Source: an uncultured Blautia sp.
Lineage (GTDB): Bacteria; Bacillota; Clostridia; Lachnospirales; Lachnospiraceae
Reading direction: 5' to 3'
DNA: 64,000 nt
NCBI RefSeq assembly: GCF_934371575.1
Contig: NZ_CAKRNY010000009.1
Span: 31,460 to 95,459, forward strand
Within the stretch, counting starts at the first letter, position 1. Each line of letters starts with the position of its first letter. The notes under the pieces are model-generated. The model searched no databases, was not told the origin of the DNA, and saw only the letters and a program-made list of their open reading frames with translations. Positions 25,134 through 33,697 of the stretch are shown here, piece after piece. The position numbers were made by a program, and so were the translations under genes.

Positions 25134-26141
25134 ATGATCCGTCTTCAGGATATTGCGGACATGGCGGGAGTGAGCAGGACTACCGTATCAAACGTAATAA
25201 ACGGCAATACAAAAAGAGTTTCCCAGGAAACCATTGATAAAATAACGGAAATCCTGAAAGAACAGAATTATGTTCCTCATATGGGATCTGTTATGCTGTC
25301 CGGACATGGTTCCAGGATCATAGGCGTGGTACTTGGTTTTGCCAAGGCCCATGGAATGCACTCCCTGCAGGATTCCTTTGTAGGAGAACTTGTAGGAACC
25401 ATTCAGATGGAAGCTGAAATGAAAGGATACTATGTTATGCTGATTGGTGGGGAGAACATTCAGAATGTGGTGGATATTGCTTCCAGATGGAATGTAGAAG
25501 GACTCATCATTCTGGGATATAATGATGAAAGATATCGGAAACTGTCCAGAAAGCTGAATAAGAAAATGGTTCTTATCGATGCTTATCCAGCAGGGGAATA
25601 TTTTTTTCAAAATGTGGGAGTGGATGATTATTCCGGCGGCTACCAGATTGGAAGCTACCTTTATTCCTGCGGCTTTGACAAAGCGCTGTTCCTTGCAGAA
25701 ACAGACGTTGACAGTGATTACAGCCGCTGGATGGGCTTTAAGCAGGCTATGGAAAAAGAAGGAAAATTCTGCAGCCGCACCCGTCTGATCGTGATCCCGG
25801 GAGAAAGAAACCGGCGTATCCAGAAATATAAAGAACTTCTCCCGCGTTTACTGCAGGTAAAAGCAGTGGCATTTTCCTCGGATTATGCAGCAATTGAGGC
25901 CATGAACTTTTTGTTAGATCATGGGATTAAAGTTCCGGAACAGGTATCTGTTACCGGTTTCGATGACAGTATCTATGCCAGAATGGTTCGTCCAAGACTT
26001 ACAACGGTTCATCAGGATGTAAGCCAGAAAGCGCATCTGGCATTCAGCCGTCTGCTTCGGATGGTGGCAGGGGAGCAGCTGAAAGAGTTTAATATAAAAA
26101 GTCCGGTATACCTTGTAAAAAGAGATTCTGTGAAAACATGA
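25134..26141 (+). CDS. LacI-family transcriptional regulator
   Basis: A 335-residue LacI-type regulator. The N-terminal HTH reads IRLQDIADMAGVSRTTVSNVING and is followed by a periplasmic-binding-protein-like effector domain (IIGVVLGFAK, GLIILGYN, GVDDYSGGYQIGSYL, SVTGFDDSIYARMVRPRLTT). The gene directly precedes an alpha-glucoside importer operon. The perfect palindrome at 26418-26431 is the likely operator. A terminator follows. Effector probably a sugar imported by the operon (inference). Confidence 0.9.
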   Translation: MIRLQDIADMAGVSRTTVSNVINGNTKRVSQETIDKITEILKEQNYVPHMGSVMLSGHGSRIIGVVLGFAKAHGMHSLQDSFVGELVGTIQMEAEMKGYYVMLIGGENIQNVVDIASRWNVEGLIILGYNDERYRKLSRKLNKKMVLIDAYPAGEYFFQNVGVDDYSGGYQIGSYLYSCGFDKALFLAETDVDSDYSRWMGFKQAMEKEGKFCSRTRLIVIPGERNRRIQKYKELLPRLLQVKAVAFSSDYAAIEAMNFLLDHGIKVPEQVSVTGFDDSIYARMVRPRLTTVHQDVSQKAHLAFSRLLRMVAGEQLKEFNIKSPVYLVKRDSVKT

Positions 26142-26168
26142 ACATATCACTTAAAAGAATTTGAAGAG

Positions 26169-26206
26169 AAGACAGTCAGACTCCAGAGCCTGCCTGTCTT
26201 TTCTTA
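26169..26206 (+). terminator. Terminator after the LacI-type gene
   Basis: AAGACAG (26169-26175) pairs with CTGTCTT (26194-26200), then TTCTTAT. Modest stem with an 18-base loop that can pair further. Confidence 0.6.
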
Positions 26207-26335
26207 TATGATAGGAAATTCTGTTGGGATTCCCTTTTGCATAGGGAAAACAGCTTGCATGAAATCCCTGTCATCTGGAAAAAGTATAAGATAGGGTGGG
26301 AGCAGCGTAGCTGGTTCGCAATCCGGGGATCAAAT

Positions 26336-26361
26336 GAGTGGCAAAAGACCTTTTGTCACTC
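26336..26361 (+). other. Intergenic hairpin upstream of the sugar operon
   Basis: GAGTGGCAAAA and TTTTGTCACTC form an 11-bp stem with one G-T pair and loop GACC. It is not followed by a U-run. The remainder of the 26142-26565 gap holds the LacI terminator, the palindromic operator and a candidate promoter; no gene is supported there. Confidence 0.6.
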
Positions 26362-26417
26362 CTATCAAAATATGCAATATGCACAAAAGACAAAATGAAA
26401 GTTTGTCTACAATTTAA

Positions 26418-26431
26418 GTTTCTCGAGAAAC
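26418..26431. promoter_or_regulatory. Perfect 14-bp palindromic operator (LacI-type)
   Basis: GTTTCTCGAGAAAC reads the same on both strands and has the central CG typical of LacI/GalR-family operators. It lies 3 bp upstream of a candidate -35 and between the LacI gene and its presumed target. Confidence 0.7.
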
Positions 26432-26434
26432 CTG

Positions 26435-26463
26435 TTGATTTTGTAGGAAAGCTGCGATATCAT
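26435..26463 (+). promoter_or_regulatory. Candidate promoter of the alpha-glucoside operon
   Basis: TTGATT (26435-26440) and TATCAT (26458-26463) with a 17-bp spacer, just downstream of the palindrome. Leader to ATG 26566 would be about 95 bases. Confidence 0.45.
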
Positions 26464-26565
26464 GAAGCCACCGAAGGGAAAGCAGGACAGACGTGTCCGG
26501 AAAAGCTTTCAAATAAACAAGTGCTGCGCAGCCTTCATTGAGTAAAAAAAATGGAGGAAAGAAAG

Positions 26566-27831
26566 ATGAACAAGAAACTTATTTGCACATTAATGGCAGG
26601 TACACTGCTGGTTGGTACAGTTACCGGATGCGGCAGTTCCTCAGAGGGAGATTCTTCTGCAAAAGGAACAGAACTGGAACTTTTTTCCAGTAAGGCAGAG
26701 AACAAAGATATTCTTCAGAAGCTGGTAGACAAATTTAATGAGACACATGGGGACGTGACAATCAAGATCACAGCTCCGGCAGATGCAGGAACTGTATTGA
26801 AGACCAGAATGGCGAAGAATGATATGCCGGATATTGTTGCAATGGGCGGTGACAACAACTATACAGAGGTGGAAAGTGCCGGAATGCTGGTGGACTTAAG
26901 CAATGAGGATTACATTTCCAACATCCAGGAATCCTACCTTCAGATGGTATATGATGTAAATAAGGACAAAGAAGAGAAAGTATACGGCGTTCCTTACGCA
27001 ACAAATGCTTCCGGTGTCATTTATAACGTTGACAAATTCAAAGAATATGGCATTGAGATTCCAAAAACGTGGGACGAATTCATTGATGTGCTCGAGAAAC
27101 TTCAGGATGCAGGTGAACAGCCACTTCTTATGACATACAAGGATGCCTGGACAAGTAACTGTCCATGGAACAGTATTGCATCTGACCTTGCTCCGGAAAG
27201 CTTCAATGATGACCGTAAAGCCGGTAAGACCACATTCGTTGGAACACACGAGGAAATTGCAGAAAAATATCTGAAGCTTCTTGATTATGCCCAGGACGAT
27301 TTTATGGGACTTACCTATGATGATGGAAACAAAGCTTTTGCAAATGGAGAAGCTGCCATGATCATCAATGGAAACTGGGCAGTCAACCAGTACAAAAATG
27401 CAAATACAGATATCAATGTGGATATGTTTGCGTTCCCGGCTTCCAATGATGAATCCCAGAACTATGTAACTTCTGGTGTAGATGTACTTCTTGGTGTATG
27501 CAAAGACAGTGCAAATGAAGAAGTGGCAAAAGAATTTGTATCCTTTATGCTTGAACCGGAAAATGCAAAAATGTACATTGATGATCAGTTTGCTTTCTCA
27601 GCCGTAAAAGGTGTAGAGCAGGAGAATGAGACAGTGGCAGGTGTGAAAGAAGATATTGCAGCTGGAAAGGTTGCCAACTTCCCAGATCATTACTATCCAT
27701 CCGGATTTGACATGTCCGCACTTCTGACCGAAATGTGTCTGAACTATACAAACGGAATGGACAACGAGGAGAACATAAATCAGTTCCTTGCACAGTGCGA
27801 TGAGAAATATGACATTGCAAATGTAGACTGA
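26566..27831 (+). CDS. Sugar ABC transporter substrate-binding lipoprotein
   Basis: A 421-residue extracellular solute-binding protein of family 1. A lipoprotein signal peptide ends in the lipobox VTGC (C22). The mature protein has the MalE-like features LVDKFNETHGDVTIKI, MPDIVAMGGD, YGVPYATNASGVIYNVDKFKEYG and GEAAMIINGNW. An in-frame ATG at 26551 lies in the ribosome-binding region (GGAGGAAAGAAAG), so ATG 26566 is chosen. It supplies sugar to the two permeases that follow. No ATPase gene lies in this operon, so a shared MsmK-type ATPase elsewhere is likely. Substrate inferred as isomaltooligosaccharides from the linked enzymes. Confidence 0.9.
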   Translation: MNKKLICTLMAGTLLVGTVTGCGSSSEGDSSAKGTELELFSSKAENKDILQKLVDKFNETHGDVTIKITAPADAGTVLKTRMAKNDMPDIVAMGGDNNYTEVESAGMLVDLSNEDYISNIQESYLQMVYDVNKDKEEKVYGVPYATNASGVIYNVDKFKEYGIEIPKTWDEFIDVLEKLQDAGEQPLLMTYKDAWTSNCPWNSIASDLAPESFNDDRKAGKTTFVGTHEEIAEKYLKLLDYAQDDFMGLTYDDGNKAFANGEAAMIINGNWAVNQYKNANTDINVDMFAFPASNDESQNYVTSGVDVLLGVCKDSANEEVAKEFVSFMLEPENAKMYIDDQFAFSAVKGVEQENETVAGVKEDIAAGKVANFPDHYYPSGFDMSALLTEMCLNYTNGMDNEENINQFLAQCDEKYDIANVD

Positions 27832-27903
27832 TCTTTGTGACGGATGGAAAATACAGGCGAAGGGTGAAGAACGTGAACCGTCACCTTTTGAACCGTATAA
27901 ATT

Positions 27904-27940
27904 GTAAGGCTGCTGGTCACTGGGTGAACAGCAGCCTTGT
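27904..27940 (+). other. Stable hairpin between binding-protein and permease genes
   Basis: AAGGCTGCTG (27906-27915) and CAGCAGCCTT (27929-27938) form a perfect 10-bp stem with a 13-base loop and no U-run. Such hairpins often stabilise the upstream mRNA or dampen readthrough. Confidence 0.75.
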
Positions 27941-27961
27941 AAGAAAATAAGGGAGGATTCC

Positions 27962-28849
27962 ATGAAGAATAAAGCCCCACGGAAAAAAACTGCTGTTAAC
28001 CGGGTTTACTACATTTATGTAGGAATTCTTGCAGTTCTGTTTTTCACTTTCCACACCATTCCATTCTTAAAAGGTGTTCTGTACAGCTTTACGGACTGGA
28101 GAGGATATGGAGAGTGGAATTTTGTAGGACTTCGAAATTATATCCATATGTTTTCTGATGTGGATACAGGAAATGCATATTTGTTTACATTCAAATTTGC
28201 GGTGATCACCACCATACTGGTAAACGTGATCAGTCTGATACTGGCCTGTGCATTAAATGCAAAGATCAAGTTTAAAAACACGATCAAAGCTTTTTATTTC
28301 CTTCCATATATGCTGGGAAGTCTGATCGTAGGATTTATTTTTAATTATATTTTTGCAAACCTGATTCCACAGCTGGGAAAAGGCCTTGGAATCAAAGCTT
28401 TAAGTGTAAATATTCTTGGAACCAATCATGCCATCTGGGGAATTGTTGCGGTATCCTTATGGATCGGATGTGCTTTTAACACCCTGATCTACATTGCAGG
28501 ACTTCAGTCCATCGACACAGATGTATATGAGGCTGCTGACCTGGATGGGGCGACCGGCTTCAAAAGATTCAGCAAGATCACATTCCCTCTGCTGGCACCA
28601 TCTTTTACTATCAATATGGTACTTTCCGCAAAAGGCTATCTGATGGTTTATGATCAGATCATGGCTATGACAGAAGGCGGTCCGGGAACCAGTACAACAT
28701 CTATTGCAGTATTAATCTACAAAAAAGGCTTCGGAGGCGGACAGTTCGCCTATCAGTCAGCCAATGCAGTTATGCTTTTTGTGGTAGTGGTACTGGTTTC
28801 CGTATTCCAGCTGCGTGTACTTGAGAAGAGGGAGGAAAAATTAGGATGA
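27962..28849 (+). CDS. Sugar ABC transporter permease (MalF type)
   Basis: A 295-residue inner-membrane permease with six predicted helices. The cytoplasmic EAA loop is EAADLDGATGFKRFSKITFP, which docks with the ATPase. GGGAGGATTCC precedes ATG 27962. It overlaps the next permease by 4 bases (ATGA), showing coupled synthesis of the two halves of the channel. Confidence 0.9.
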   Translation: MKNKAPRKKTAVNRVYYIYVGILAVLFFTFHTIPFLKGVLYSFTDWRGYGEWNFVGLRNYIHMFSDVDTGNAYLFTFKFAVITTILVNVISLILACALNAKIKFKNTIKAFYFLPYMLGSLIVGFIFNYIFANLIPQLGKGLGIKALSVNILGTNHAIWGIVAVSLWIGCAFNTLIYIAGLQSIDTDVYEAADLDGATGFKRFSKITFPLLAPSFTINMVLSAKGYLMVYDQIMAMTEGGPGTSTTSIAVLIYKKGFGGGQFAYQSANAVMLFVVVVLVSVFQLRVLEKREEKLG

Positions 28850-29688
28850 AACAGAATACAGTGAAAGTAAAAGAGCGTTACAACTGGCCTGTTACGATCC
28901 TTTTGATCATTGGAATCGTACTTGTCATCCTGCTGCCTCTTTATATGGCATTGATGATCGCCATCAAGGATCCCACTGATATGAACAGCATTCTGGCACT
29001 GCCAAGAAAAATCAGACTTCAGAACTTTGCTGACGCCTGGGTAATGACAAATTTTCCGAGAAAGTTTTTTAATACAGCGTTTATCACAGTTGTGAATCTG
29101 TTTTTCACACTGATTACAAACTCTTTTGCAGCATATGCCATCACAAGAAACCGGAAAAAGAGCAAATTTTTTTCCATTATGTATTATTACTTTATCAGTG
29201 CCATGTTTATACCGTTCCAGGTAATCATGCTTCCGTTGGTTGTACAGGCAAATGCTTTTCACCTGGATAACATTTTCGGAATTACATTCTTGTACATTAT
29301 TTTCGGTCTGCCGATGAATACGTTCCTTTATACAGGTGCAGTAAAGGCAATCCCGGAGGCACTTGATGAAGCGGCTATGATTGACGGGGCAAATCCGATT
29401 CAGATTTTTTCCAGGATTATTTTCCCGGTTCTGAAGCCTACCACAGCTACAGTAGCAATCCTTTCCTTTATGTGGACATGGAATGACTTTACCATGCCAT
29501 TGGTACTGTTAAGTGATGAAAGCCAGCAGACACTGCAGCTTGCCCAGTATGTATTTAAAAAACAGTTTTCTGTTGATTATAATCTGGCATTTGCTTCTTA
29601 TCTGCTAGTTCTGCTTCCAGTGCTGATCGTGTATATTTTCTGCCAGAAATGGATCATGAATGGCGTAGTTGCCGGTGCGGTTAAATAA
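28846..29688 (+). CDS. Sugar ABC transporter permease (MalG type)
   Basis: A 280-residue permease with six predicted helices. Its EAA loop reads EALDEAAMIDGANPIQIFSR, and it has the MalG-like start PLYMALMIAIKDP. It pairs with the upstream MalF-type subunit. It is followed 38 bases later by the GH13 gene, keeping import and hydrolysis in one transcript. Confidence 0.9.
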   Translation: MKQNTVKVKERYNWPVTILLIIGIVLVILLPLYMALMIAIKDPTDMNSILALPRKIRLQNFADAWVMTNFPRKFFNTAFITVVNLFFTLITNSFAAYAITRNRKKSKFFSIMYYYFISAMFIPFQVIMLPLVVQANAFHLDNIFGITFLYIIFGLPMNTFLYTGAVKAIPEALDEAAMIDGANPIQIFSRIIFPVLKPTTATVAILSFMWTWNDFTMPLVLLSDESQQTLQLAQYVFKKQFSVDYNLAFASYLLVLLPVLIVYIFCQKWIMNGVVAGAVK

Positions 29689-29726
29689 AGAAAACAAATA
29701 TAAAATATCAGGAGGACAGCCGGGAA

Positions 29727-31400
29727 ATGAAGAAGAACTGGTGGAAAGAAAGTATTGTATATCAAATCTATCCAAAAAGCTTCAATGACAGCAATGGGGA
29801 TGGAATTGGTGATATCAGAGGAATTATAGAGAAACTTGATTATCTGAAAGAGCTTGGGGTAAATGTTCTGTGGATCTCACCTATGCTGGAGTCCCCACAG
29901 GATGACAATGGTTATGATATTTCAGATTATCGCAAAATCTACAAAGATTATGGAACCATGGAGGATTACGGGGAGCTGCTTTCCCAGGCGCATGAGCGTG
30001 GAATCAAGGTGCTGATGGACCTGGTTGTAAATCATACTTCAGATGAGCACCAGTGGTTCCTGGAGAGCAGAAAGTCCAAGGACAATCCGTACCGTGACTA
30101 TTACATCTGGAAAAATCCGGTAAACGGAAAAGAGCCAAATAACTGGGGCGGTGCATTCGGCGGTTCTGCATGGGAATACGACAATGAGACACAGATGTAT
30201 TACCTGCACCTGTTTTCCAAAAAACAGCCGGATCTGAACTGGGAAAATGAGAAAGTGCGCCAGGAAGTTTACGATATGATGAAATTCTGGTGTGACAAGG
30301 GAATCGACGGCTTCCGTATGGATGTGATTAGTATGATTTCAAAGGATCAGACTTTCCCGGATGGAGAAGTGAAAAGCGGCCTGTATGGGGATTTTGGCCC
30401 GTACAGCGTTCACGGTCCGCGGGTCCATGAATTTTTACAGGAAATGAACCGTGAAGTTTTGTCCAAATATGATATCATGACAGTTGGGGAAACCTCCGGT
30501 GTTACCATTGAAGAGGCACAGAAATATGCAGGGGAAGACAGTGGCGAGCTGAATATGGTGTTCCAGTTTGAACATGTAGAAGATGCTTCCCCACATGCGG
30601 AGTTTGGCAAATGGACCACTGACAGATATGATTTTAAGGCTTTCAAAAAGACGATGATCAAATGGCAGGAGGAACTTCAGGGAAAAGCATGGAACAGCCT
30701 TTTCCTGGGAAATCATGACCAGCCAAGAAGCGTTTCCAGATTTGGAAATGACAATCCGGCATACCGGGAGACTTCTGCAAAAATGCTGGCAACCTGCCTC
30801 CATATGATGCAGGGTACTCCTTATGTATACCAGGGCGAAGAGCTTGGCATGACAAACGCATATTTTTGTAAGCTGGAAGATTATAAGGACATTGAGAGCA
30901 TTCAGTATTATACCGAGCTGACAGATGCAGGGCTTATGGAGCCGGAGTATATGATGAAATGTCTGATGCTCCGAAGTCGTGACAATGCAAGGACACCTAT
31001 GCAGTGGGATGGTTCTGAAAAAGCAGGCTTTACAGATGGAGAGCCGTGGATTAAAATAAATCCGAATTGTAAAGAGATCAATGCAGCCAGCCAGCTGGAT
31101 GATCCGGATTCCATTTTCCATTATTATCAGAAGCTGATCGCTCTTCGCAAGGAGAAAGATATTATAGTGTACGGTGAGTTTGAACCGCTTTGCCGTGAGG
31201 ATGACCAGATTTTTGCATATATAAGAAAGCTGGATGAGGAAAGGCTTCTTACTGTCTGCAATTTCAGTGAGCAGTCAGCAGAATTTGAAGTTCCTGCAGA
31301 ATTTGAAGGTTCAAAGTGCCTGATCACAAACCTTGGCCGAAAAGTATTTGCGGGCAAGGTCGTGCTGAAACCTTATGAGGCATTTGTGTTATATAAATAA
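29727..31400 (+). CDS. GH13 oligo-1,6-glucosidase (isomaltase-like)
   Basis: A 557-residue cytoplasmic enzyme of GH13 subfamily 31. The (beta/alpha)8 barrel has DLVVNHTS (region I), GFRMDV with nucleophile D199, VGETSG with acid/base E255, and LGNHDQPR with D331. The residue after the nucleophile is Val200. In this subfamily Val favours alpha-1,6 bonds (oligo-1,6-glucosidase, isomaltase) and Thr favours alpha-1,4. It therefore probably cleaves isomaltose or panose entering by the adjacent importer. AGGAGGACAGCCGGGAA precedes ATG 29727. A terminator lies between this gene and the next. Confidence 0.9.
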   Translation: MKKNWWKESIVYQIYPKSFNDSNGDGIGDIRGIIEKLDYLKELGVNVLWISPMLESPQDDNGYDISDYRKIYKDYGTMEDYGELLSQAHERGIKVLMDLVVNHTSDEHQWFLESRKSKDNPYRDYYIWKNPVNGKEPNNWGGAFGGSAWEYDNETQMYYLHLFSKKQPDLNWENEKVRQEVYDMMKFWCDKGIDGFRMDVISMISKDQTFPDGEVKSGLYGDFGPYSVHGPRVHEFLQEMNREVLSKYDIMTVGETSGVTIEEAQKYAGEDSGELNMVFQFEHVEDASPHAEFGKWTTDRYDFKAFKKTMIKWQEELQGKAWNSLFLGNHDQPRSVSRFGNDNPAYRETSAKMLATCLHMMQGTPYVYQGEELGMTNAYFCKLEDYKDIESIQYYTELTDAGLMEPEYMMKCLMLRSRDNARTPMQWDGSEKAGFTDGEPWIKINPNCKEINAASQLDDPDSIFHYYQKLIALRKEKDIIVYGEFEPLCREDDQIFAYIRKLDEERLLTVCNFSEQSAEFEVPAEFEGSKCLITNLGRKVFAGKVVLKPYEAFVLYK

Positions 31401-31445
31401 ACAGGTTACTGGACGCGAAGCAGACAGCAGCATAAACAGACTGAA

Positions 31446-31473
31446 AGGGGCAAAATTTCCTGCCCCTTTTTAT
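31446..31473 (+). terminator. Terminator after the GH13 gene
   Basis: AGGGGCA and TGCCCCT form a 7-bp stem with an 8-base loop, followed by TTTTAT. It is 20 bases before the GH31 gene, so GH31 needs readthrough or its own promoter. Confidence 0.75.
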
Positions 31474-31493
31474 GAAAGACGAGGAAGAATGTT

Positions 31494-33485
31494 ATGATCA
31501 GAAAGTTCAGATACGGCGCTCCTTTTAATACGGAGGCGCTGACAGAGGAGATTGAGACAGCGGATGGTGCTTTTCCGTATGGGAAGATCAGCCTGGAGAG
31601 TGGCTTTGATTTTACCTATGTGATGGATGAGGATGATATTGTCTACGGGCTTGGAGAGGCCAACCGTGGAATCAACAAAAGAGGTTACTGCTACATCAGC
31701 AATTGTACCGATGATCCAAACCACACGGAGGACAAGCGCTCCCTGTATGGTGCCCACAACCTTATTATCGTAAGTGGAAAGACAACCTTCGGTCTATTTT
31801 TCGATTATCCGTCTGAACTGACCTTTGACATTGGGTACACCAGAATGGATACCCTGAAGGTGACATGCGCAGATGCAGATCTGGATGTGTATGTGATTGA
31901 AGGTGAATCTGCCTATGATATTGTAAAGCAGTTCCGTCATGTGATCGGACGCAGCTATATTCCGCCGAAGTTTGCATTTGGCTTTGGGCAGAGCAGATGG
32001 GGATATACCACCAAGGAGGATTTTCGCAAGGTGGCAGCAGGATATCGTGAGAATCACATTCCTTTGGATATGATTTACATGGACATTGATTATATGGATT
32101 CCTATAAGGACTTTACTTTGAATCCGGAGAATTTCCCTGATTTCCCGGATTTTGTAAAAGAGATGAAAGACCAGGAGCTTCGCCTGATCCCCATTATTGA
32201 TGCCGGTGTAAAAGTGGAAAGCGGCTACGATGTTTATGAGGAAGGTGTGGAAAAACGATACTTCTGCCAGCGGGAGGACGGAAGCAATTTTGTGGCAGCC
32301 GTATGGCCAGGAGACACTCATTTTCCGGATTTCCTGAACAAAGATGCCAGAAAGTGGTTCGGAGACAAATACAGCTTCTTGATCGATCAGGGAATCGAAG
32401 GCTTCTGGAATGATATGAATGAGCCTGCCATTTTCTATTCTTCAGAGGGAGTGGAAGAGGCAAAGAAGCTTGCCGGTGAATTTTCCCAGGACAAAGAAGG
32501 CAGGATTCCTGTTTGGAAAATGCAGGGTAAGCTAAATGATATTGCAAACAACCCGGAGGATTACCGCAGATTTTATCACAACGTAGATGGCAAAAAGATT
32601 CGGCACGACAAGGTACATAACCTGTTTGGCTACAATATGACAAGAGCGGCAGGTGAGGCTTTTGACCGCATTGACCCGGAGAAGCGTTTTCTGATGTTTT
32701 CCCGTTCTTCCTACATTGGAATGCACCGTTATGGCGGAATCTGGATGGGAGACAATAAATCCTGGTGGTCACACATTCTTCTGAACCTGAAAATGCTGCC
32801 ATCTCTGAATATGTGCGGATTCCTTTACACAGGAGCGGACCTTGGCGGATTTGGCGCGGATGCCACAAGAGACCTGGTGCTTCGCCATATGGCACTTGGA
32901 GTGTTTACTCCTCTTATGCGCAACCATTCCGCAATTGGAACCAGGGAACAGGAATGCTATCAGTTTGAGAATGTTGAAGATTTCCGAAATGTGGTAAATA
33001 CAAGGTACCGCCTTGTGCCCTATCTGTACAGCGAATACATGAAGGCTGCTTTAAATGATGACATGTATTTCAAGCCCCTTGGGTTCGTCTACCCGGAGGA
33101 TAAGATGGCTGTCCGCGTGGAAGACCAGCTGATCCTTGGAAATGAGATCATGATCGCACCGGTCTATGAGCAGAATGCAAGAGGCCGCTATGTTTACCTG
33201 CCAGAAGAAATGAAGTTTGTGAAATTTCTGGCAGACGGAAGCATCTCTGAGGAGGTTCTGGAAAAGGGTATTCATTATGTGGAAGTTGCGCTGAATGAAG
33301 TTCCCCTGTTTATTCGAAGCGGTAAGTGTATTCCGGTTGCAGAGGCTGCGGAATGCGTGAAGGATATTGATACTTCCAAACTCACTATGCTGGGATATGA
33401 AGGCAGTAGTTATACTTTGTACGAGGATGATGGCGTGCATAAGGAGTACGATAAGGCTGAGAATTACAGAGAATTGAAAAAATAG
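31494..33485 (+). CDS. GH31 alpha-glucosidase
   Basis: A 663-residue glycoside hydrolase family 31 enzyme. The N-terminal beta-sandwich (to about 150) precedes the barrel, whose nucleophile is D307 in EGFWNDMNEP. FSRSSYIGMHRYGGIWMGDN contains the second conserved region, and GADLGGFG the third. It lacks a signal peptide and is cytoplasmic. With the upstream GH13 enzyme it would finish hydrolysis of imported alpha-gluco-oligosaccharides. Exact linkage preference cannot be read from sequence alone. Confidence 0.9.
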   Translation: MIRKFRYGAPFNTEALTEEIETADGAFPYGKISLESGFDFTYVMDEDDIVYGLGEANRGINKRGYCYISNCTDDPNHTEDKRSLYGAHNLIIVSGKTTFGLFFDYPSELTFDIGYTRMDTLKVTCADADLDVYVIEGESAYDIVKQFRHVIGRSYIPPKFAFGFGQSRWGYTTKEDFRKVAAGYRENHIPLDMIYMDIDYMDSYKDFTLNPENFPDFPDFVKEMKDQELRLIPIIDAGVKVESGYDVYEEGVEKRYFCQREDGSNFVAAVWPGDTHFPDFLNKDARKWFGDKYSFLIDQGIEGFWNDMNEPAIFYSSEGVEEAKKLAGEFSQDKEGRIPVWKMQGKLNDIANNPEDYRRFYHNVDGKKIRHDKVHNLFGYNMTRAAGEAFDRIDPEKRFLMFSRSSYIGMHRYGGIWMGDNKSWWSHILLNLKMLPSLNMCGFLYTGADLGGFGADATRDLVLRHMALGVFTPLMRNHSAIGTREQECYQFENVEDFRNVVNTRYRLVPYLYSEYMKAALNDDMYFKPLGFVYPEDKMAVRVEDQLILGNEIMIAPVYEQNARGRYVYLPEEMKFVKFLADGSISEEVLEKGIHYVEVALNEVPLFIRSGKCIPVAEAAECVKDIDTSKLTMLGYEGSSYTLYEDDGVHKEYDKAENYRELKK

Positions 33486-33521
33486 GGAAAGAAATTCTTT
33501 TATAATATGTTAAGGCGACAG

Positions 33522-33576
33522 AATCCCACTTAGACAGATATGGCACAATGCTAAGTCTGTTTAAGGGGGATTTTTT
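33522..33576 (+). terminator. Terminator after the GH31 gene
   Basis: AATCCCACTTAGACAG (33522-33537) pairs with CTGTTTAAGGGGGATT (33557-33572) with few mismatches, and a TTTTTT run (33571-33576) follows. Confidence 0.8.
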
Positions 33577-33616
33577 GCAACTATTGGGCTATGGCTGGAT
33601 GCCTGTCTTTATTATG

Positions 33617-33686
33617 CAAAATTTTATAGTGCAAAACCTCCTTGATTGTATTATACTGAATTATGCACAAAAACTATAAAATTTTG
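33617..33686. promoter_or_regulatory. 14-bp inverted repeat flanking the yesM-type promoter
   Basis: CAAAATTTTATAGT (33617-33630) and ACTATAAAATTTTG (33673-33686) are perfect inverted copies 42 bases apart. The space between contains TATACT, a likely -10. The right arm abuts the ribosome-binding site GAGGAG. It may be an operator pair or, if transcribed, a leader hairpin. Confidence 0.6.
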
Positions 33687-33697
33687 AGGAGAAATAT

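Noticed and set aside
26338..26541. 67-codon frame starting at GTG between the LacI gene and the binding-protein gene
   Set aside because: It overlaps a hairpin, the palindromic operator and the promoter, has no ribosome-binding site and no recognisable protein features.
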